Origin: Piscinibacter gummiphilus | GTDB lineage: Bacteria; Pseudomonadota; Gammaproteobacteria; Burkholderiales; Burkholderiaceae_C | Direction of reading: 5' to 3' | NCBI RefSeq assembly: GCF_032681285.1 | Contig: NZ_CP136336.1 | Coordinates: 2,033,001 to 2,097,000 of the forward strand | DNA: 64,000 nucleotides | Shown: positions 17,765 through 27,826 of the stretch, in pieces | Layout of the letters: each line of letters opens with the position of its first letter | Numbering within the stretch: the stretch's first letter is position 1 | Notes under the pieces: model-generated | The model's database searches: none | What the model saw: only the letters and a program-made list of their open reading frames with translations | What the model was told of the DNA's origin: nothing | Position numbers and translations under genes: made by a program

Positions 17765-18907
17765 TCAGCGGCGGAAGCTGCCGTCGTCGCCGATGTACGA
17801 GAGGTCGACGTAGTCCAGGCCCGAATGGTCGGTCGGGGTGTACGAGAGTTCGGTGCCGCCGACGCCGCCGCCGATGTCGACCCGGTTGAAGGACTCCAGC
17901 GCCTTTTTGAACGAAGCGCGGGTGATGTTGTCCTTGTCCTTCGCCGCGCGGCGCAGCGCCGTCACCAGCACCTTCGACGCGGCATAACCTTCGATCATTG
18001 CCGGCGTGAGCTGCTTGATGCCCTTGGTCTGCGCAAGGCGCGCGGCCTCGGCAATCATCGGCGAGGCGAGTCGGCGCTCGGAGGGGAACACCTGGCTCAC
18101 AATCACGCCCGAGGCGTGCTCGCCCAGCGCATCGATGAAGCCCTTGGCCGCGTTGTTCGACAGCGTGGCCACGGTCACCTTGGAGCCGGCCGCACGCAGT
18201 GCCTTGACGCCGGTGGCGACCGATGCCGCGGTGCTGATCATCAGGATGCCCAGCGGCTTGGTCTCCAGCGCCTTGGCAACGCACTTGGAGTAGTCGGGCT
18301 TGAATTTGTCGAGCGCCTCGTTGAAGGCGGTCTGCTTGCCGGCGGTCTTGAAGACGTTGAGCGCGCCTTGCAGCGCGTCCTGGCCGAAGGAGTCGTCAAC
18401 GTAGCAGATGCCCACGCGCTCCAGGCCACCCATGCCGAGGTGGCGGGTCACGTGTTCGGCTTCGCGCTGGTAGGTGGCGCGCACGTTGAACACATACGGG
18501 TGCACCGGCTTGTGCAAGGCGATGGCGCCCGTGGAGGGGGCAAGCAGCACGATCTTGGCCTCGCTCAGCAGCGGCATCATGGCTTGCGCATGGGGCGTGC
18601 CGCGATTGAGGAACAGCGCCACGACCTTCGGGTCGGCGATCAGCTGCTTGGTGTTCTCGACGGTGTTGGTGACCTGGTTCTTGTCATCCAGCGTCACCAC
18701 TTCGATCTGCTGGCCGCCGATACCGCCTTCGGCGTTGACATGATCGATATAGAGCATCGCGCCCTGGTTGATCTCTTTCACCGGCCCGGCCGCCGGCCCG
18801 GTCACGCCAGTCGTCTGGCCGATGCGGATCTGTGCCGAGACCAGGGTACTGGCAAGCAGACCCATGGCCACCACGGCTGCGCGCAATGCGCTCGCTTTGA
18901 AATCCAT
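17765..18907 (-). CDS. Periplasmic substrate-binding protein of a branched-chain amino acid-type ABC transporter
   Basis: A 380-residue type I periplasmic binding protein of the LivJ/LivK-like group. It has a signal peptide (cleavage near VSA-QIRIGQTTG, about residue 26) and two Rossmann lobes. Family blocks are IRIGQTTGVTGPAAGPV, INQGAMLYIDHVNAEGGIGG and FGQDALQGALNVF. It has no permease or ATPase next to it, so it is an orphan that may feed a transporter elsewhere or serve a sensory role. The start could be GTG at 18910 or the next codon ATG at 18907; the ATG is given. An AT-rich 135-nt region separates it from the MFS gene upstream. Ligand unknown. Confidence 0.9.
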   Translation of the reverse strand: MDFKASALRAAVVAMGLLASTLVSAQIRIGQTTGVTGPAAGPVKEINQGAMLYIDHVNAEGGIGGQQIEVVTLDDKNQVTNTVENTKQLIADPKVVALFLNRGTPHAQAMMPLLSEAKIVLLAPSTGAIALHKPVHPYVFNVRATYQREAEHVTRHLGMGGLERVGICYVDDSFGQDALQGALNVFKTAGKQTAFNEALDKFKPDYSKCVAKALETKPLGILMISTAASVATGVKALRAAGSKVTVATLSNNAAKGFIDALGEHASGVIVSQVFPSERRLASPMIAEAARLAQTKGIKQLTPAMIEGYAASKVLVTALRRAAKDKDNITRASFKKALESFNRVDIGGGVGGTELSYTPTDHSGLDYVDLSYIGDDGSFRR

Positions 18908-19045
18908 CACTGAGGACCCCTAATTTTCAAGTTTTGGTCGTGAGACCACCCAACGAAATTTTTGATATTGCAACTCAGTTTATCCGTCGCATTCCACGGA
19001 ATAGCCTGATTACAGAGTTCTTCTTCTTGAAAGTGTTCGGTAGTG

Positions 19046-20368
19046 CTATTTTTCCAGCGCGGGGGCATTCGGATAGAGAGTGCTTTCCGGGGGGGTGTCA
19101 TCGCTGGTGGCGATGGGCTGGGGCACTACGACCTCTTGCACTGCGGGCTTGCGGATCATCAGCACGCAGCCGATGGACCCGAGCAGGGCAAGGGCGCTGG
19201 CGAGGAACAGGTGGTGGTAGGAGCTGAGATGGGGCGCTGCTGTGGCCATCAGGAAGCCACCGCCGGCCTGGGCGATCGAGAAGCTGAAGGTCGCCAGGCC
19301 CCAGGCGCGGCGGTGCAGCGTCGGGCCGACCGTCTCGAGCGCGTAGGCCGAGATCAGCGCCACGATGCCGGGCGTGAAGATGCCCATCAGGAGCGACGAG
19401 ACGAAGAGGGCCGGCACGCTGCTGCTCCACCAGGGCATGGCGGCGGCCAGTGACTTCAAGGCGAAGCCGGCGATCAGGCAACGCTTGAGGCCGAACTTGT
19501 CGGCCAGGGTGCCGGTGAGCAGCGGGCCGATCGCCGCGCCCACGCCGAACATCGACCACATGAAGCCGCCCATCGCCAGCGAGCGGCCTTGCTCGCGCAC
19601 GATGTAGTCGACCCAGAACATCGTGTGGGCGAGGTAGCCCATCGCGTTGAGCCCATGGGCGGCGAGGATCAGCCAGACGGTGAGCTTTGCGTCGGCGGGG
19701 ATCTCGTCTTTCGCCGCCGGCGCGCCGTCGGCTCCGCCCGTGGGCGGCACGCTCGCCTCGGGCGGCCACTGGCGCCAAGCCGAGATGGTGAGCAGCAGGC
19801 ACACCGCGCCCATGCCGAGCCAGGCCCCTTCGACGCCGCGGAAGGCCAGGGGCCAGACCGTGTCGCCCCAGATCACGCCCACGCCGACACCGGCAATCAG
19901 CACCGGCACCAAGAGGCCCGACAGCACCGCGCCGAGGCCGATGCCCGAGAACACGATGCCGCTCGCGCGCCCACGCACGGCGGGGTCGTGTTGAGGCAGC
20001 ACCACCGGCGCAGGCAGTACCATCAGGATGGCCCCGGCAAAGCCGGCCGCGGTGCGCCAGAGGTAGTACCAGGCGAATGGCGAATCGCGGAAGGCGCAGG
20101 CGAAGAAGCTGACCGTGCAGACGAGCATCGACCAGCGCAGCAAGGTCGCCACCGCGTAGCGGCGCCCCAGCCAGTCGGAGACCCACGCGCCGAGCACGTA
20201 GCCCACGAGCGTGGCCACGCTCAGCTGCGAGGCTTCTCCCTTGGTGAACCAGCCCGCGTCGATCAGCGCGGGCATCAAGGCGATGAAGGCGAACCGGCCG
20301 ATGCCGTTGCCGATCAGCGTGGCGGACAGACCGGCAAGGCTCAGGCGGTTCAGCGCGGCTTGCAGCAT
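19046..20368 (-). CDS. YbfB/YjiJ family MFS transporter
   Basis: A 440-residue major facilitator with about twelve membrane helices. The opening NGIGRFAFIALMPALIDAGWFT segment and the DWLGRRYAVA loop between helices 2 and 3 are typical of the YbfB/YjiJ group (MFS_4). It is an inner-membrane permease or exporter whose substrate cannot be read from sequence. It lies 39 nt downstream of the FAD/NAD(P)-binding protein gene on the same strand, probably in one transcript; the permease may carry the substrate or product of that enzyme. Confidence 0.88.
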   Translation of the reverse strand: MLQAALNRLSLAGLSATLIGNGIGRFAFIALMPALIDAGWFTKGEASQLSVATLVGYVLGAWVSDWLGRRYAVATLLRWSMLVCTVSFFACAFRDSPFAWYYLWRTAAGFAGAILMVLPAPVVLPQHDPAVRGRASGIVFSGIGLGAVLSGLLVPVLIAGVGVGVIWGDTVWPLAFRGVEGAWLGMGAVCLLLTISAWRQWPPEASVPPTGGADGAPAAKDEIPADAKLTVWLILAAHGLNAMGYLAHTMFWVDYIVREQGRSLAMGGFMWSMFGVGAAIGPLLTGTLADKFGLKRCLIAGFALKSLAAAMPWWSSSVPALFVSSLLMGIFTPGIVALISAYALETVGPTLHRRAWGLATFSFSIAQAGGGFLMATAAPHLSSYHHLFLASALALLGSIGCVLMIRKPAVQEVVVPQPIATSDDTPPESTLYPNAPALEK

Positions 20369-20407
20369 CGCGGCAAGCCGGTCGAGGTCAGGAAGTGGGG
20401 CCCAGGG

Positions 20408-22327
20408 TCAGGACAACGCGCCATACAGGGAAGCAAAGGCGGAGGCGTACTCCGTCGTCGGAACAGGGGCCTCGATGGGCTCTTCATGCGGTGCAGGCGC
20501 GTGGCCGGTGATCAGCGAGATCATCTTGCTGACCGCTCGACCGGCGTCGACGATCGCGGTGGAGTTGACGCCCGAGCGCGGCACCACGAAGGTGTAGAAC
20601 TTGACGCCCTCGGTCGGAATGCCGAGTGCCCACGCGTTCTCCAGCGTCTGGCCGCTGGCCGTGACCCAGTTGAATTCGCGCGAGACCTCGATGCCGCCGG
20701 GGTGGAAACCGCCGTTGTGGAAGAGGCGCACGTAGCCGGCTTTCAACAGGCCGCGCAGCAGCGGAGACGCGTCGTCGGCCGGGCTGTGCATCGAGATGCG
20801 CGCCTTGACGAGCACGTCGACCGCCACGCTCCTGTCGGGCCACAGGCTGGAGGTGAGACGAATGCGCTCGCCCGGTCGGCCTGGCTTGCAGGCAGCACCG
20901 GGGCCGTAGCTCATCTCCAGCACGCCGGCTTCGACGAGCGCGAGCAGTTCGGCGATGCGCGATGCGGGTGGGCCCACCGCGATGCGGTTCATGATGGGGT
21001 TGAACTCCGACAGCAACCAGCGGTGCGAGGCCTCGGTGAGGCCGCCGTGGTCGATGGCGGCGCGCAGGTTGTCGCGCAAATCGCGCACCACGTCGCAGGC
21101 GGCCTTGAGCGGGCCTTGCACGTTGCCCTTGTAGGCCTCGCGCAGGTCTTGCCGCAGGTGGTCCATCAGCCACTCGTGGAAGTCTTCCGGGGTGGCGAGC
21201 GCGTCGTCGGTGATCGGGTTGACCAGACGATCCCACGAGAAACGGTCGGCTTCGGGCACGTACTGGCAAATCAGCGCCTCGCGGCCGGCCACGTCGGCGC
21301 ACAGGAACTGGTTGCAGAAGAGCATCGAGGTCACCGGGTCGCGGCGCTCGCGCAGATAGGCCTCGTAGTACGCGAACTGCATGTCGGCCAGCAGCAGCGG
21401 GAAGACGTCGGTGACGAAGTCGAGCTTGCGGCCGGCGCGCATGGCGCGCACCTTGTCGGCTTGCAGGAAGCGCGCCTTGTATTGCACCGACACGCCCTTC
21501 TGGTTGATGGCGCGCGCGGTGAGCGGCAGGCCGGAGCGGGAATAGGTGACCAGCCGGGGTTCCTGGCCCGAAGGCAGGTAGCGCATGCGGCCGTCTTCGT
21601 CTTGGACGAATCGGCCACCGCGGCCGGTGGTGAGTGCGCCCAGCACATCGAACATGGTCAACCCCATGCCCTCGATGGCCACCGTCATGTCGGCCGTGAT
21701 GGCCGCTGTGGTAGTTTTGATGGGGTATGGGTCGTCAATTACCAGCGTGGTTCCGGGCAGGGGGTTGTTTCCAGTTGCCGGTTTTCCAGCAGGTTTGGTA
21801 TGCCCGGTGGTGAGAAACAGGTAGTTGACGCAGAAGGAGCCGCTCTTGGTGGAAAGCACCCAGGAATCTTCTGCCAGACGATCGGTGCTCAGGATGGATT
21901 CCTGCACCAGGTTTATCTGCACGTGCGACGGGGCCAACGCAGCCAGATAGTGATAAACCCAATACAGGTATCGGCCGAACAGGGCGCGCGAATAGTATTT
22001 GTCGGGTGAAACCGGCTGGCCCGCCCAACGGCCGAGCTTGCTGCTGCGCTGCTCTTCGAGCCACTGGTAGAAGGACGGGCCTTCCAGGATCGGGCCGGCA
22101 CCCACGACCGAATGGTCGGAAAACTGGGTGATCTGGCCGGCCACGGTATTCACGAGCAGGTAATCTTCCTGCTCGGGATCGTGGCAACCCACGCCCGGCG
22201 GATGCGGGTCGAAGATGAAGATTTCAATATTGGCCGATTTTCTGACCCGCTCATTGGCGACTATGCGCTCAAGAACCGTCAGGCCACGTGGCCCCATCCC
22301 GATGATGCCAATACGCGCTGTTGTCAT
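20408..22327 (-). CDS. FAD/NAD(P)-binding protein (NAD_binding_9 type)
   Basis: A 639-residue protein with an N-terminal dinucleotide-binding motif GxGPRG (GIIGMGPRGLTVLERI, residues 6-21). The FDPHPPGVGCHDPEQEDYLLVNT block is typical of the NAD_binding_9 (PF13454) group, often annotated only as FAD/NAD(P)-binding protein. A second nucleotide-binding region is near 205-220 (TVAIEGMGLTMFDVLGALTTGRGG). Members occur in amino-acid and natural-product oxidation settings, but the reaction is not established. ATG at 22327 has AAGGA 5 nt upstream. It is the first gene of a likely two-gene operon with the MFS permease, behind the largest non-coding region of the window. Confidence 0.82.
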   Translation of the reverse strand: MTTARIGIIGMGPRGLTVLERIVANERVRKSANIEIFIFDPHPPGVGCHDPEQEDYLLVNTVAGQITQFSDHSVVGAGPILEGPSFYQWLEEQRSSKLGRWAGQPVSPDKYYSRALFGRYLYWVYHYLAALAPSHVQINLVQESILSTDRLAEDSWVLSTKSGSFCVNYLFLTTGHTKPAGKPATGNNPLPGTTLVIDDPYPIKTTTAAITADMTVAIEGMGLTMFDVLGALTTGRGGRFVQDEDGRMRYLPSGQEPRLVTYSRSGLPLTARAINQKGVSVQYKARFLQADKVRAMRAGRKLDFVTDVFPLLLADMQFAYYEAYLRERRDPVTSMLFCNQFLCADVAGREALICQYVPEADRFSWDRLVNPITDDALATPEDFHEWLMDHLRQDLREAYKGNVQGPLKAACDVVRDLRDNLRAAIDHGGLTEASHRWLLSEFNPIMNRIAVGPPASRIAELLALVEAGVLEMSYGPGAACKPGRPGERIRLTSSLWPDRSVAVDVLVKARISMHSPADDASPLLRGLLKAGYVRLFHNGGFHPGGIEVSREFNWVTASGQTLENAWALGIPTEGVKFYTFVVPRSGVNSTAIVDAGRAVSKMISLITGHAPAPHEEPIEAPVPTTEYASAFASLYGALS

Positions 22328-22691
22328 GGGTTCCTTCTCTCCGGGACCGGCAATTTAACTGAGCGCCGCGACAAATTGATGGCTATTGCTGGGTTGTATC
22401 GTTTCGACAACTCTCATCGCAGCCTTGCCAGGTCAGCTCCCGATTCATGACCTGGCTTCGACGGGGTGCACTACCCCCTTGAATAGGGGGTTGCGTGTCG
22501 ATGATGCGGGTTTTCTCTAGCCTCTTGTGTTTCTTCTTGTAAGCGCGCCAGGCCTTGATCGGGGGCAAAGCAGCGCTGCGACTCGTGCCGGCCCCTCTAG
22601 CGGATGCAGATGCGCGGCGGATGGAGAGTCGACGGTCGTATCGCGGCGTGAACCGCCCACGGCGGTGGCGAGATGCCTCTGCCGGCGCTGG
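22328..22691. other. Intergenic region upstream of the FAD/NAD(P)-protein gene (no gene seen)
   Basis: This is the only gene-free stretch longer than 300 nt. It holds the ribosome-binding site and presumably the promoter of the FAD/NAD(P)-protein gene, a C5/G5 dyad at 22473-22491, and a 6-bp hairpin (ACCGCC 22652-22657 with GGCGGT 22661-22666) past the lytic transglycosylase stop that lacks a T tract. A 61-codon minus-strand frame (22383-22568) is judged non-coding. Nothing else convincing is seen. Confidence 0.6.
22473..22491. promoter_or_regulatory. ACCCCC-N7-GGGGGT dyad, candidate operator
   Basis: A perfect 6-bp inverted repeat (A473-C478 with G486-T491) with a 7-nt AT-rich spacer TTGAATA lies 146 nt upstream of the FAD/NAD(P)-protein start. 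The arms flank TT..AT in a way reminiscent of NarL/LuxR-type response-regulator sites. There is no T tract on either side, so a terminator role is unlikely. Which protein binds is unknown. Confidence 0.4.
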
Positions 22692-23789
22692 TCAGCGGTC
22701 GATCTTGTGCTTGATGAGCCCGATCGCTTCGCCGAGGTCGAGCACGGCCATCGCGTAGTAGCTCGACCAGTTGTAGCGGGTGACGGCGTAGAAGTTGGCC
22801 GTGCCCGCGACGTAGCTCGGCGGAGCGTCGCCGTTGAAGAGTTCCACCAGCGCGAGCAGGCCGGGGAACTCGCGGCCGGCGGCGGGCAGGCCGGCGCCTC
22901 GCTCGCTGAACTGCCGGGCGGTGAAGGTGGGCTTGATGTCGGGTTCGAGCAGGGCCGCCCGGTTCTCCGGATCGACCGGCGGGGCCACGTCGAAGCGGGG
23001 CGGCATGCCGCGCTGCCAGCCGAATTCGGCGAGGTAGCGCGCAATGCTGCCGATCACGTCGGCGGGACTGCCGTGCAGGTCGACATGCCCGTCGCCGTCG
23101 AAGTCGATGGCGTACTTGTTCCAGCTGCTGGGCATGAACTGGCCCATGCCCATCGCGCCGGCATAGCTGCCCTTCAACTCGCGCGGGTCGATCTTCTCGG
23201 CCTGGGCCAGCACGAAGAGCTGCTCCAGCTCGTCGCGGAAGAAGGCGCTGCGGTCCTTGCGGCCGGTGGGGAAGTCGAAGGAGAGCGTGGCCAGGGCGTC
23301 GAGCACGCGGAAGTTACCCATGTGCCGTCCGTACAGCGTCTCGACCCCCACCACGCCCACAATCACCTCGGGCGGCACGCCGTAAGTCTCTTCGGCACGC
23401 TGGAGCCACTTCTCGTTCTCGCGCCAGAAGGCAAGGCCGGTGCGAATGCGCAGCGGCTCGACGAAGCGCGCGCGGTAGGCCGCCCAGTTCTTCGCCGTGG
23501 CGGCGGGCGGCGGCATGATGAACTTGGCCACGTTGGGCACGTAGCGTGCCTCGGCCAGCGTCGCCTTCACCCAGGCCGCGTCGAGCCCACGCCTTTCGGC
23601 GAGCTCGGCGGCGAAGCGCATCACGTCGTCACGCTGGCCGTAGGTGACGAGGTCGGCCTCTGCGTCTGACTTGACCTGCATGCGGGGTTTTTTGGCCTCG
23701 GCATCGGGCGCCCATGTGCTGCCGATCAGGAGGGCGGCGAGGGCAGGAATCGTGCAGCGCAGGAAGGTCGAACCAGACGTGAGCAACAT
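22692..23789 (-). CDS. Lytic murein transglycosylase, MltB family
   Basis: A 365-residue protein exported by an N-terminal signal sequence (hydrophobic to about residue 27; LIGSTWAPDAEA). It has the SLT_2/MltB fold: the catalytic Glu is in GVVGVETLYGRHMGNFRVLDAL, followed by the block GAMGMGQFMPSSW and the aspartate-rich DFDGDGHVDLHGSPADVIGSIA. It should cleave the MurNAc-GlcNAc bond of peptidoglycan with formation of a 1,6-anhydro product. No lipobox Cys is present, unlike classical MltB, so it is soluble periplasmic or signal-anchored. It is 8 nt downstream of the tgpA-like gene, probably in the same transcript. Confidence 0.9.
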   Translation of the reverse strand: MLLTSGSTFLRCTIPALAALLIGSTWAPDAEAKKPRMQVKSDAEADLVTYGQRDDVMRFAAELAERRGLDAAWVKATLAEARYVPNVAKFIMPPPAATAKNWAAYRARFVEPLRIRTGLAFWRENEKWLQRAEETYGVPPEVIVGVVGVETLYGRHMGNFRVLDALATLSFDFPTGRKDRSAFFRDELEQLFVLAQAEKIDPRELKGSYAGAMGMGQFMPSSWNKYAIDFDGDGHVDLHGSPADVIGSIARYLAEFGWQRGMPPRFDVAPPVDPENRAALLEPDIKPTFTARQFSERGAGLPAAGREFPGLLALVELFNGDAPPSYVAGTANFYAVTRYNWSSYYAMAVLDLGEAIGLIKHKIDR

Positions 23790-23797
23790 GCCGCGGA

Positions 23798-25849
23798 TTA
23801 TCGCGGCGCGTGTTGCGCGCTTCGTCGCAGCGCGCGCACTTCTCCCCGCAGGGCGCGCAGCCATTGCGCCGACGGGTGCGCAAGCGGTGTAGGGCCGTAG
23901 CGCTGCCGTTCGAGCGTCAGCAGGCAGCTGGCCACGGCGGCCCCGAGAGGACCGTAACGCTCCTGCACCTGCGACGCCAGCGCCCGCGGCGGGTCGTGCG
24001 GCAGGGCGGGCAGGCCGAGAGCCTGCAGGCTGCGGCGCATCTGCTGCGCCTGCCGCGCCCAGGGGTCCTGGCGGTGGCGGTCCCACCAGGCCCACACCGC
24101 GCCGAGCAGCGCCAGGCCGCTCAGGATGCCGATCAGCAGCAGGGCCACGTCCTGCCAGCTTGGCGAGTCGAAGCCGATGTTCTTCAGGAGGTCGAGTTGC
24201 TGCCCGCGCGAGTAGTTGAGCACCCACTGGTTCCAGCGGTTGTTGAGCAGCTCCCAGCTCGCGCGGAGTTGCGCCATGAGCTCCGGGTTCACATTGGCCA
24301 TGGCGCCGGCCACGAGGCCGGGGGCGGGTACGAGGTTGCGGCTGCGCACGATGCGGTCCGGGGCGACGGCGGCCGTGGGGTCGGCGCGCACCCACCCCTG
24401 GCCTTCGACCCAATACTCGGCCCAGGCGTGCGCGTGGCTCTGGCGCACGATGTAGAAACCGTCGACCGGCGCGGCGTCGGCGCCCTGAAAGCCAGTCACC
24501 ACGCGCGCGGGCACGCTGAGCGCGCGCATGATCACCACGAAGGCGGCGGCGAAGTGTTCGCAGAAGCCTTCCTTGCGGTCGAGCCAGAACTCGTCGAGTG
24601 AGGCCCGCTCGTTGGTCTCGCCGTAGACGCCGGGTGCCAGCGTGTAGGTGAAGCCCGCGGTCGCGATGTGCTGCATGACCGCACGCGCCAGCGCGGGTGC
24701 ATCGGCGTTGGCCATGCGGGGGTGGTCGCCGAGTTCGCGCGCCCAGGCGAGGGTGCGCGGGTTGTAGCCGGGTGGCAGCTGCACGTTCTCGCGCAGACTG
24801 GTGTTGCGCTGGAGGGGACCGTGTTCGAAGCGGGTGTGCGCCGTCGCCTTGAAGCGCACGCGGCCCTGCACCAGGCGGTCGGTGCCCCAGCTCAGGTTGT
24901 CGCGGCGGTTGCTGTTCAGGCCGTCGATGGGCTCTATGGCGGTGGTGGCTTCGAGCGTGGGCAGCAGGAAGAGGCGCGTGGGTTCGGCCGTCAGCTCGTA
25001 TTCGATGGGGGCGCCGTTCAGGCGCAGCGGCTCGCGTGCCGGCCCGCTCGCACCGTAGCCTGCCGTCCAGGTGCGTCCGTCGAAGTTGCTGAGCACCGGC
25101 CCCCGGAAGTACAGCGTCTCGGGGGCAGGGGCCGCGCCAAGGAAGCGCACGCGCAAGGCGATGCTGTCGTCGATGGCGATCTCGGCCACGCTGCCCATGC
25201 GCATCGTGTTCGACAGCCCGGTCTTCACGAGCCCGTCCTGCGGCACGCCCCACAGCGGCCCCATGCGCGGAAAGAGCACGAAGAGCAGCACCATCACCGG
25301 CGCGCCCAACAGGGCCGTGCGCAGCGCAAGCCGGCTGGCGTGTCGCAGGCTCGGCTGGCCCACCGGCATGTGCGCGAGCACGAGCGCGGTGAGCAGCCCC
25401 CACACCGACGCGAGCATCGCCACCGCCACCAGCAGCGATTGCGAGAAGAGGAAGTGCGTGAGCACGATGAAGAAGCCGAGGAAGAACACCACGAAGGCGT
25501 CGCGCCGGGCCCGCAGCTCCAGCGTCTTCAGCGCCATCAGCACCACCGCCAGCGTGACGCCCGGCTCCTTGCCGAAGATCGAACGGAAGGACCACAGCGT
25601 GAGGCCCGCCGCCAGCGCAAGCACCGCGATCAGCACCCAGCGGCCGGGCAGCGGGGCGTTGGTGAGGGCGAGCCGGGTGCGCCACAGCAGCACCGCCGCG
25701 GTGAGCACGGAGCACCACAGCGGCAGGTGGCTCACGTGCGGCAGCACGGTCCAGGCGATCACGCCCAGCAGGAAAAGCGTGTCGCGCGCCTCGCGCGGCA
25801 GGTGGCGCCAGCGCGCGGCCAAGCCGAGGCGGGGCGCTGTCATGTCCAT
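23798..25849 (-). CDS. TgpA-type DUF3488 membrane transglutaminase-like protein
   Basis: A 683-residue inner-membrane protein. About five to six helices fill residues 20-200 (DUF3488). A periplasmic transglutaminase core carries the catalytic Cys at about 430 (EGFCEHFAAAFVVIMRAL), His in SHAHAWAEYW and Asp in WVRADPTAAV. One more helix and a short cytoplasmic DUF4129-like tail follow. Pseudomonas TgpA has this layout and is essential there. The start at 25849 is chosen because GGAG lies 11 nt upstream; a second Met at 25843 forms an ATGA overlap with the DUF58 stop. The order moxR-DUF58-tgpA is a well-known conserved operon. Confidence 0.92.
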   Translation of the reverse strand: MDMTAPRLGLAARWRHLPREARDTLFLLGVIAWTVLPHVSHLPLWCSVLTAAVLLWRTRLALTNAPLPGRWVLIAVLALAAGLTLWSFRSIFGKEPGVTLAVVLMALKTLELRARRDAFVVFFLGFFIVLTHFLFSQSLLVAVAMLASVWGLLTALVLAHMPVGQPSLRHASRLALRTALLGAPVMVLLFVLFPRMGPLWGVPQDGLVKTGLSNTMRMGSVAEIAIDDSIALRVRFLGAAPAPETLYFRGPVLSNFDGRTWTAGYGASGPAREPLRLNGAPIEYELTAEPTRLFLLPTLEATTAIEPIDGLNSNRRDNLSWGTDRLVQGRVRFKATAHTRFEHGPLQRNTSLRENVQLPPGYNPRTLAWARELGDHPRMANADAPALARAVMQHIATAGFTYTLAPGVYGETNERASLDEFWLDRKEGFCEHFAAAFVVIMRALSVPARVVTGFQGADAAPVDGFYIVRQSHAHAWAEYWVEGQGWVRADPTAAVAPDRIVRSRNLVPAPGLVAGAMANVNPELMAQLRASWELLNNRWNQWVLNYSRGQQLDLLKNIGFDSPSWQDVALLLIGILSGLALLGAVWAWWDRHRQDPWARQAQQMRRSLQALGLPALPHDPPRALASQVQERYGPLGAAVASCLLTLERQRYGPTPLAHPSAQWLRALRGEVRALRRSAQHAPR

Positions 25850-26850
25850 AGCGCGAGCGCCTCCAGGCAGTGCTTGCGCTGCGCTTCGCCTTGCGCCGGC
25901 GCGATCTCGAAGCCCGGCAGGCGCAGGCCGTGCTCGGCTCCGGCGCGGTTGGCGGCGAGCACCCAGGTCGCCAGGCGCGAGAGGCGATCTTCCGGAGCGA
26001 GGCCGGCGCACTCTGCCCAGTCGAGCCAGAGCTGATGCTGCACCGACGCGCTGGTGTCGCGGGTCACGAGCTCGCCGGATGTCTCGAGCGTGCGTGCGGC
26101 CTTTTTCCACAGCACCATCTTCAGCGGGTCGCCGCGGCGGTAGCTACGCACGCCTTCCACTTCACCGCCGTCGCTGCTGCGGCGAGCGGCCGGGCCGCCG
26201 GGCACGGCGTGGGCGGGTGGCAGTGGCGCGGCGGGTTGTTCGAGCTTCGGGTAGACCAACACCTGCGCCGCCGGCCGCCAGACCGACCACGCGCGAAAGA
26301 GCCCGAGCGGGAAGCGTGTCTCGATCTGGATCGTCGGCACCGCATGGCGGCCGCGTTGCGCCGGCACGAAGCTCACCTGCGCGCTCGACTGGCCGCCTTC
26401 GGGCACGTCGGTCCAGGCCACCGCCTTGCCGGGCGACGACTCCAGCCCGAGCCCAATGCCGAAGCGCGCGCGGCCGGCGCTGGTGAGCGTCACGTCCAGG
26501 AGAGCCGGCGTGTTGGCGAACACGGCGGTGGGCGGCCGCAGGTGCAGCGTGAGCCCGCGCAGTGTGTTGTGCGTGATGTGCATCGACACCGCACCGCTGC
26601 CCGCCAGCAGGAAGGTCAGCACGTAGCCCAGGCTGAGCTGGTAGTTGATCGACGCCAGCAGCAGCACGATGAGCGTCACGCCGAACATGAGCCCCGCGCG
26701 TGTGGGCAGGATGTAGATGTTGCGCTGGGTCAGCAGCAGCGTGTCGGTGCGCGGCAGGCGCGCCTGCCACCAGGCGCGGAAGCGTTTGCGTACCGCCGCG
26801 GCGGGGTTCAGCTGGTCGTAGAGCCGAGATGCCGTGGGACTGCTGCTCAT
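25840..26850 (-). CDS. DUF58 domain protein (MoxR-associated)
   Basis: A 336-residue protein with two N-terminal membrane helices (about residues 48-95, IYILPTRAGLMFGVTLIVLLL and ..LGYVLTFLLAGSGAVSM). A beta-rich region and the DUF58 core (EGVRSYRRGDPLKMVLWKKAARTLETSGELVTR, about 240-275) follow. DUF58 proteins resemble von Willebrand factor A-containing partners of MoxR ATPases and are usually found between moxR and a transglutaminase gene, as here. It is 12 nt after the moxR stop and overlaps the tgpA start by 10 nt, implying coupled translation. The exact role in envelope assembly is unknown. Confidence 0.92.
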   Translation of the reverse strand: MSSSPTASRLYDQLNPAAAVRKRFRAWWQARLPRTDTLLLTQRNIYILPTRAGLMFGVTLIVLLLASINYQLSLGYVLTFLLAGSGAVSMHITHNTLRGLTLHLRPPTAVFANTPALLDVTLTSAGRARFGIGLGLESSPGKAVAWTDVPEGGQSSAQVSFVPAQRGRHAVPTIQIETRFPLGLFRAWSVWRPAAQVLVYPKLEQPAAPLPPAHAVPGGPAARRSSDGGEVEGVRSYRRGDPLKMVLWKKAARTLETSGELVTRDTSASVQHQLWLDWAECAGLAPEDRLSRLATWVLAANRAGAEHGLRLPGFEIAPAQGEAQRKHCLEALALWT

Positions 26851-26862
26851 CGGGCCCCCGGC

Positions 26863-27789
<927 letters not shown>

Positions 27790-27826
27790 GCGGCGCACGA
27801 TACCCGAAACGATCACGCTGCGAGAC

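Noticed and set aside
22383..22568. A 61-codon minus-strand frame in the long intergenic region
   Set aside because: No Shine-Dalgarno sequence, basic low-complexity N-terminus, no signal or family resemblance, and it spans the C5/G5 dyad.
22692..25718. A continuous 1,008-codon minus-strand frame suggesting a fusion of the lytic transglycosylase with an upstream protein
   Set aside because: Only the last 365 codons resemble MltB. The upstream part is the alternate frame of the tgpA-like gene, and a signal peptide begins at the Met at 23789.
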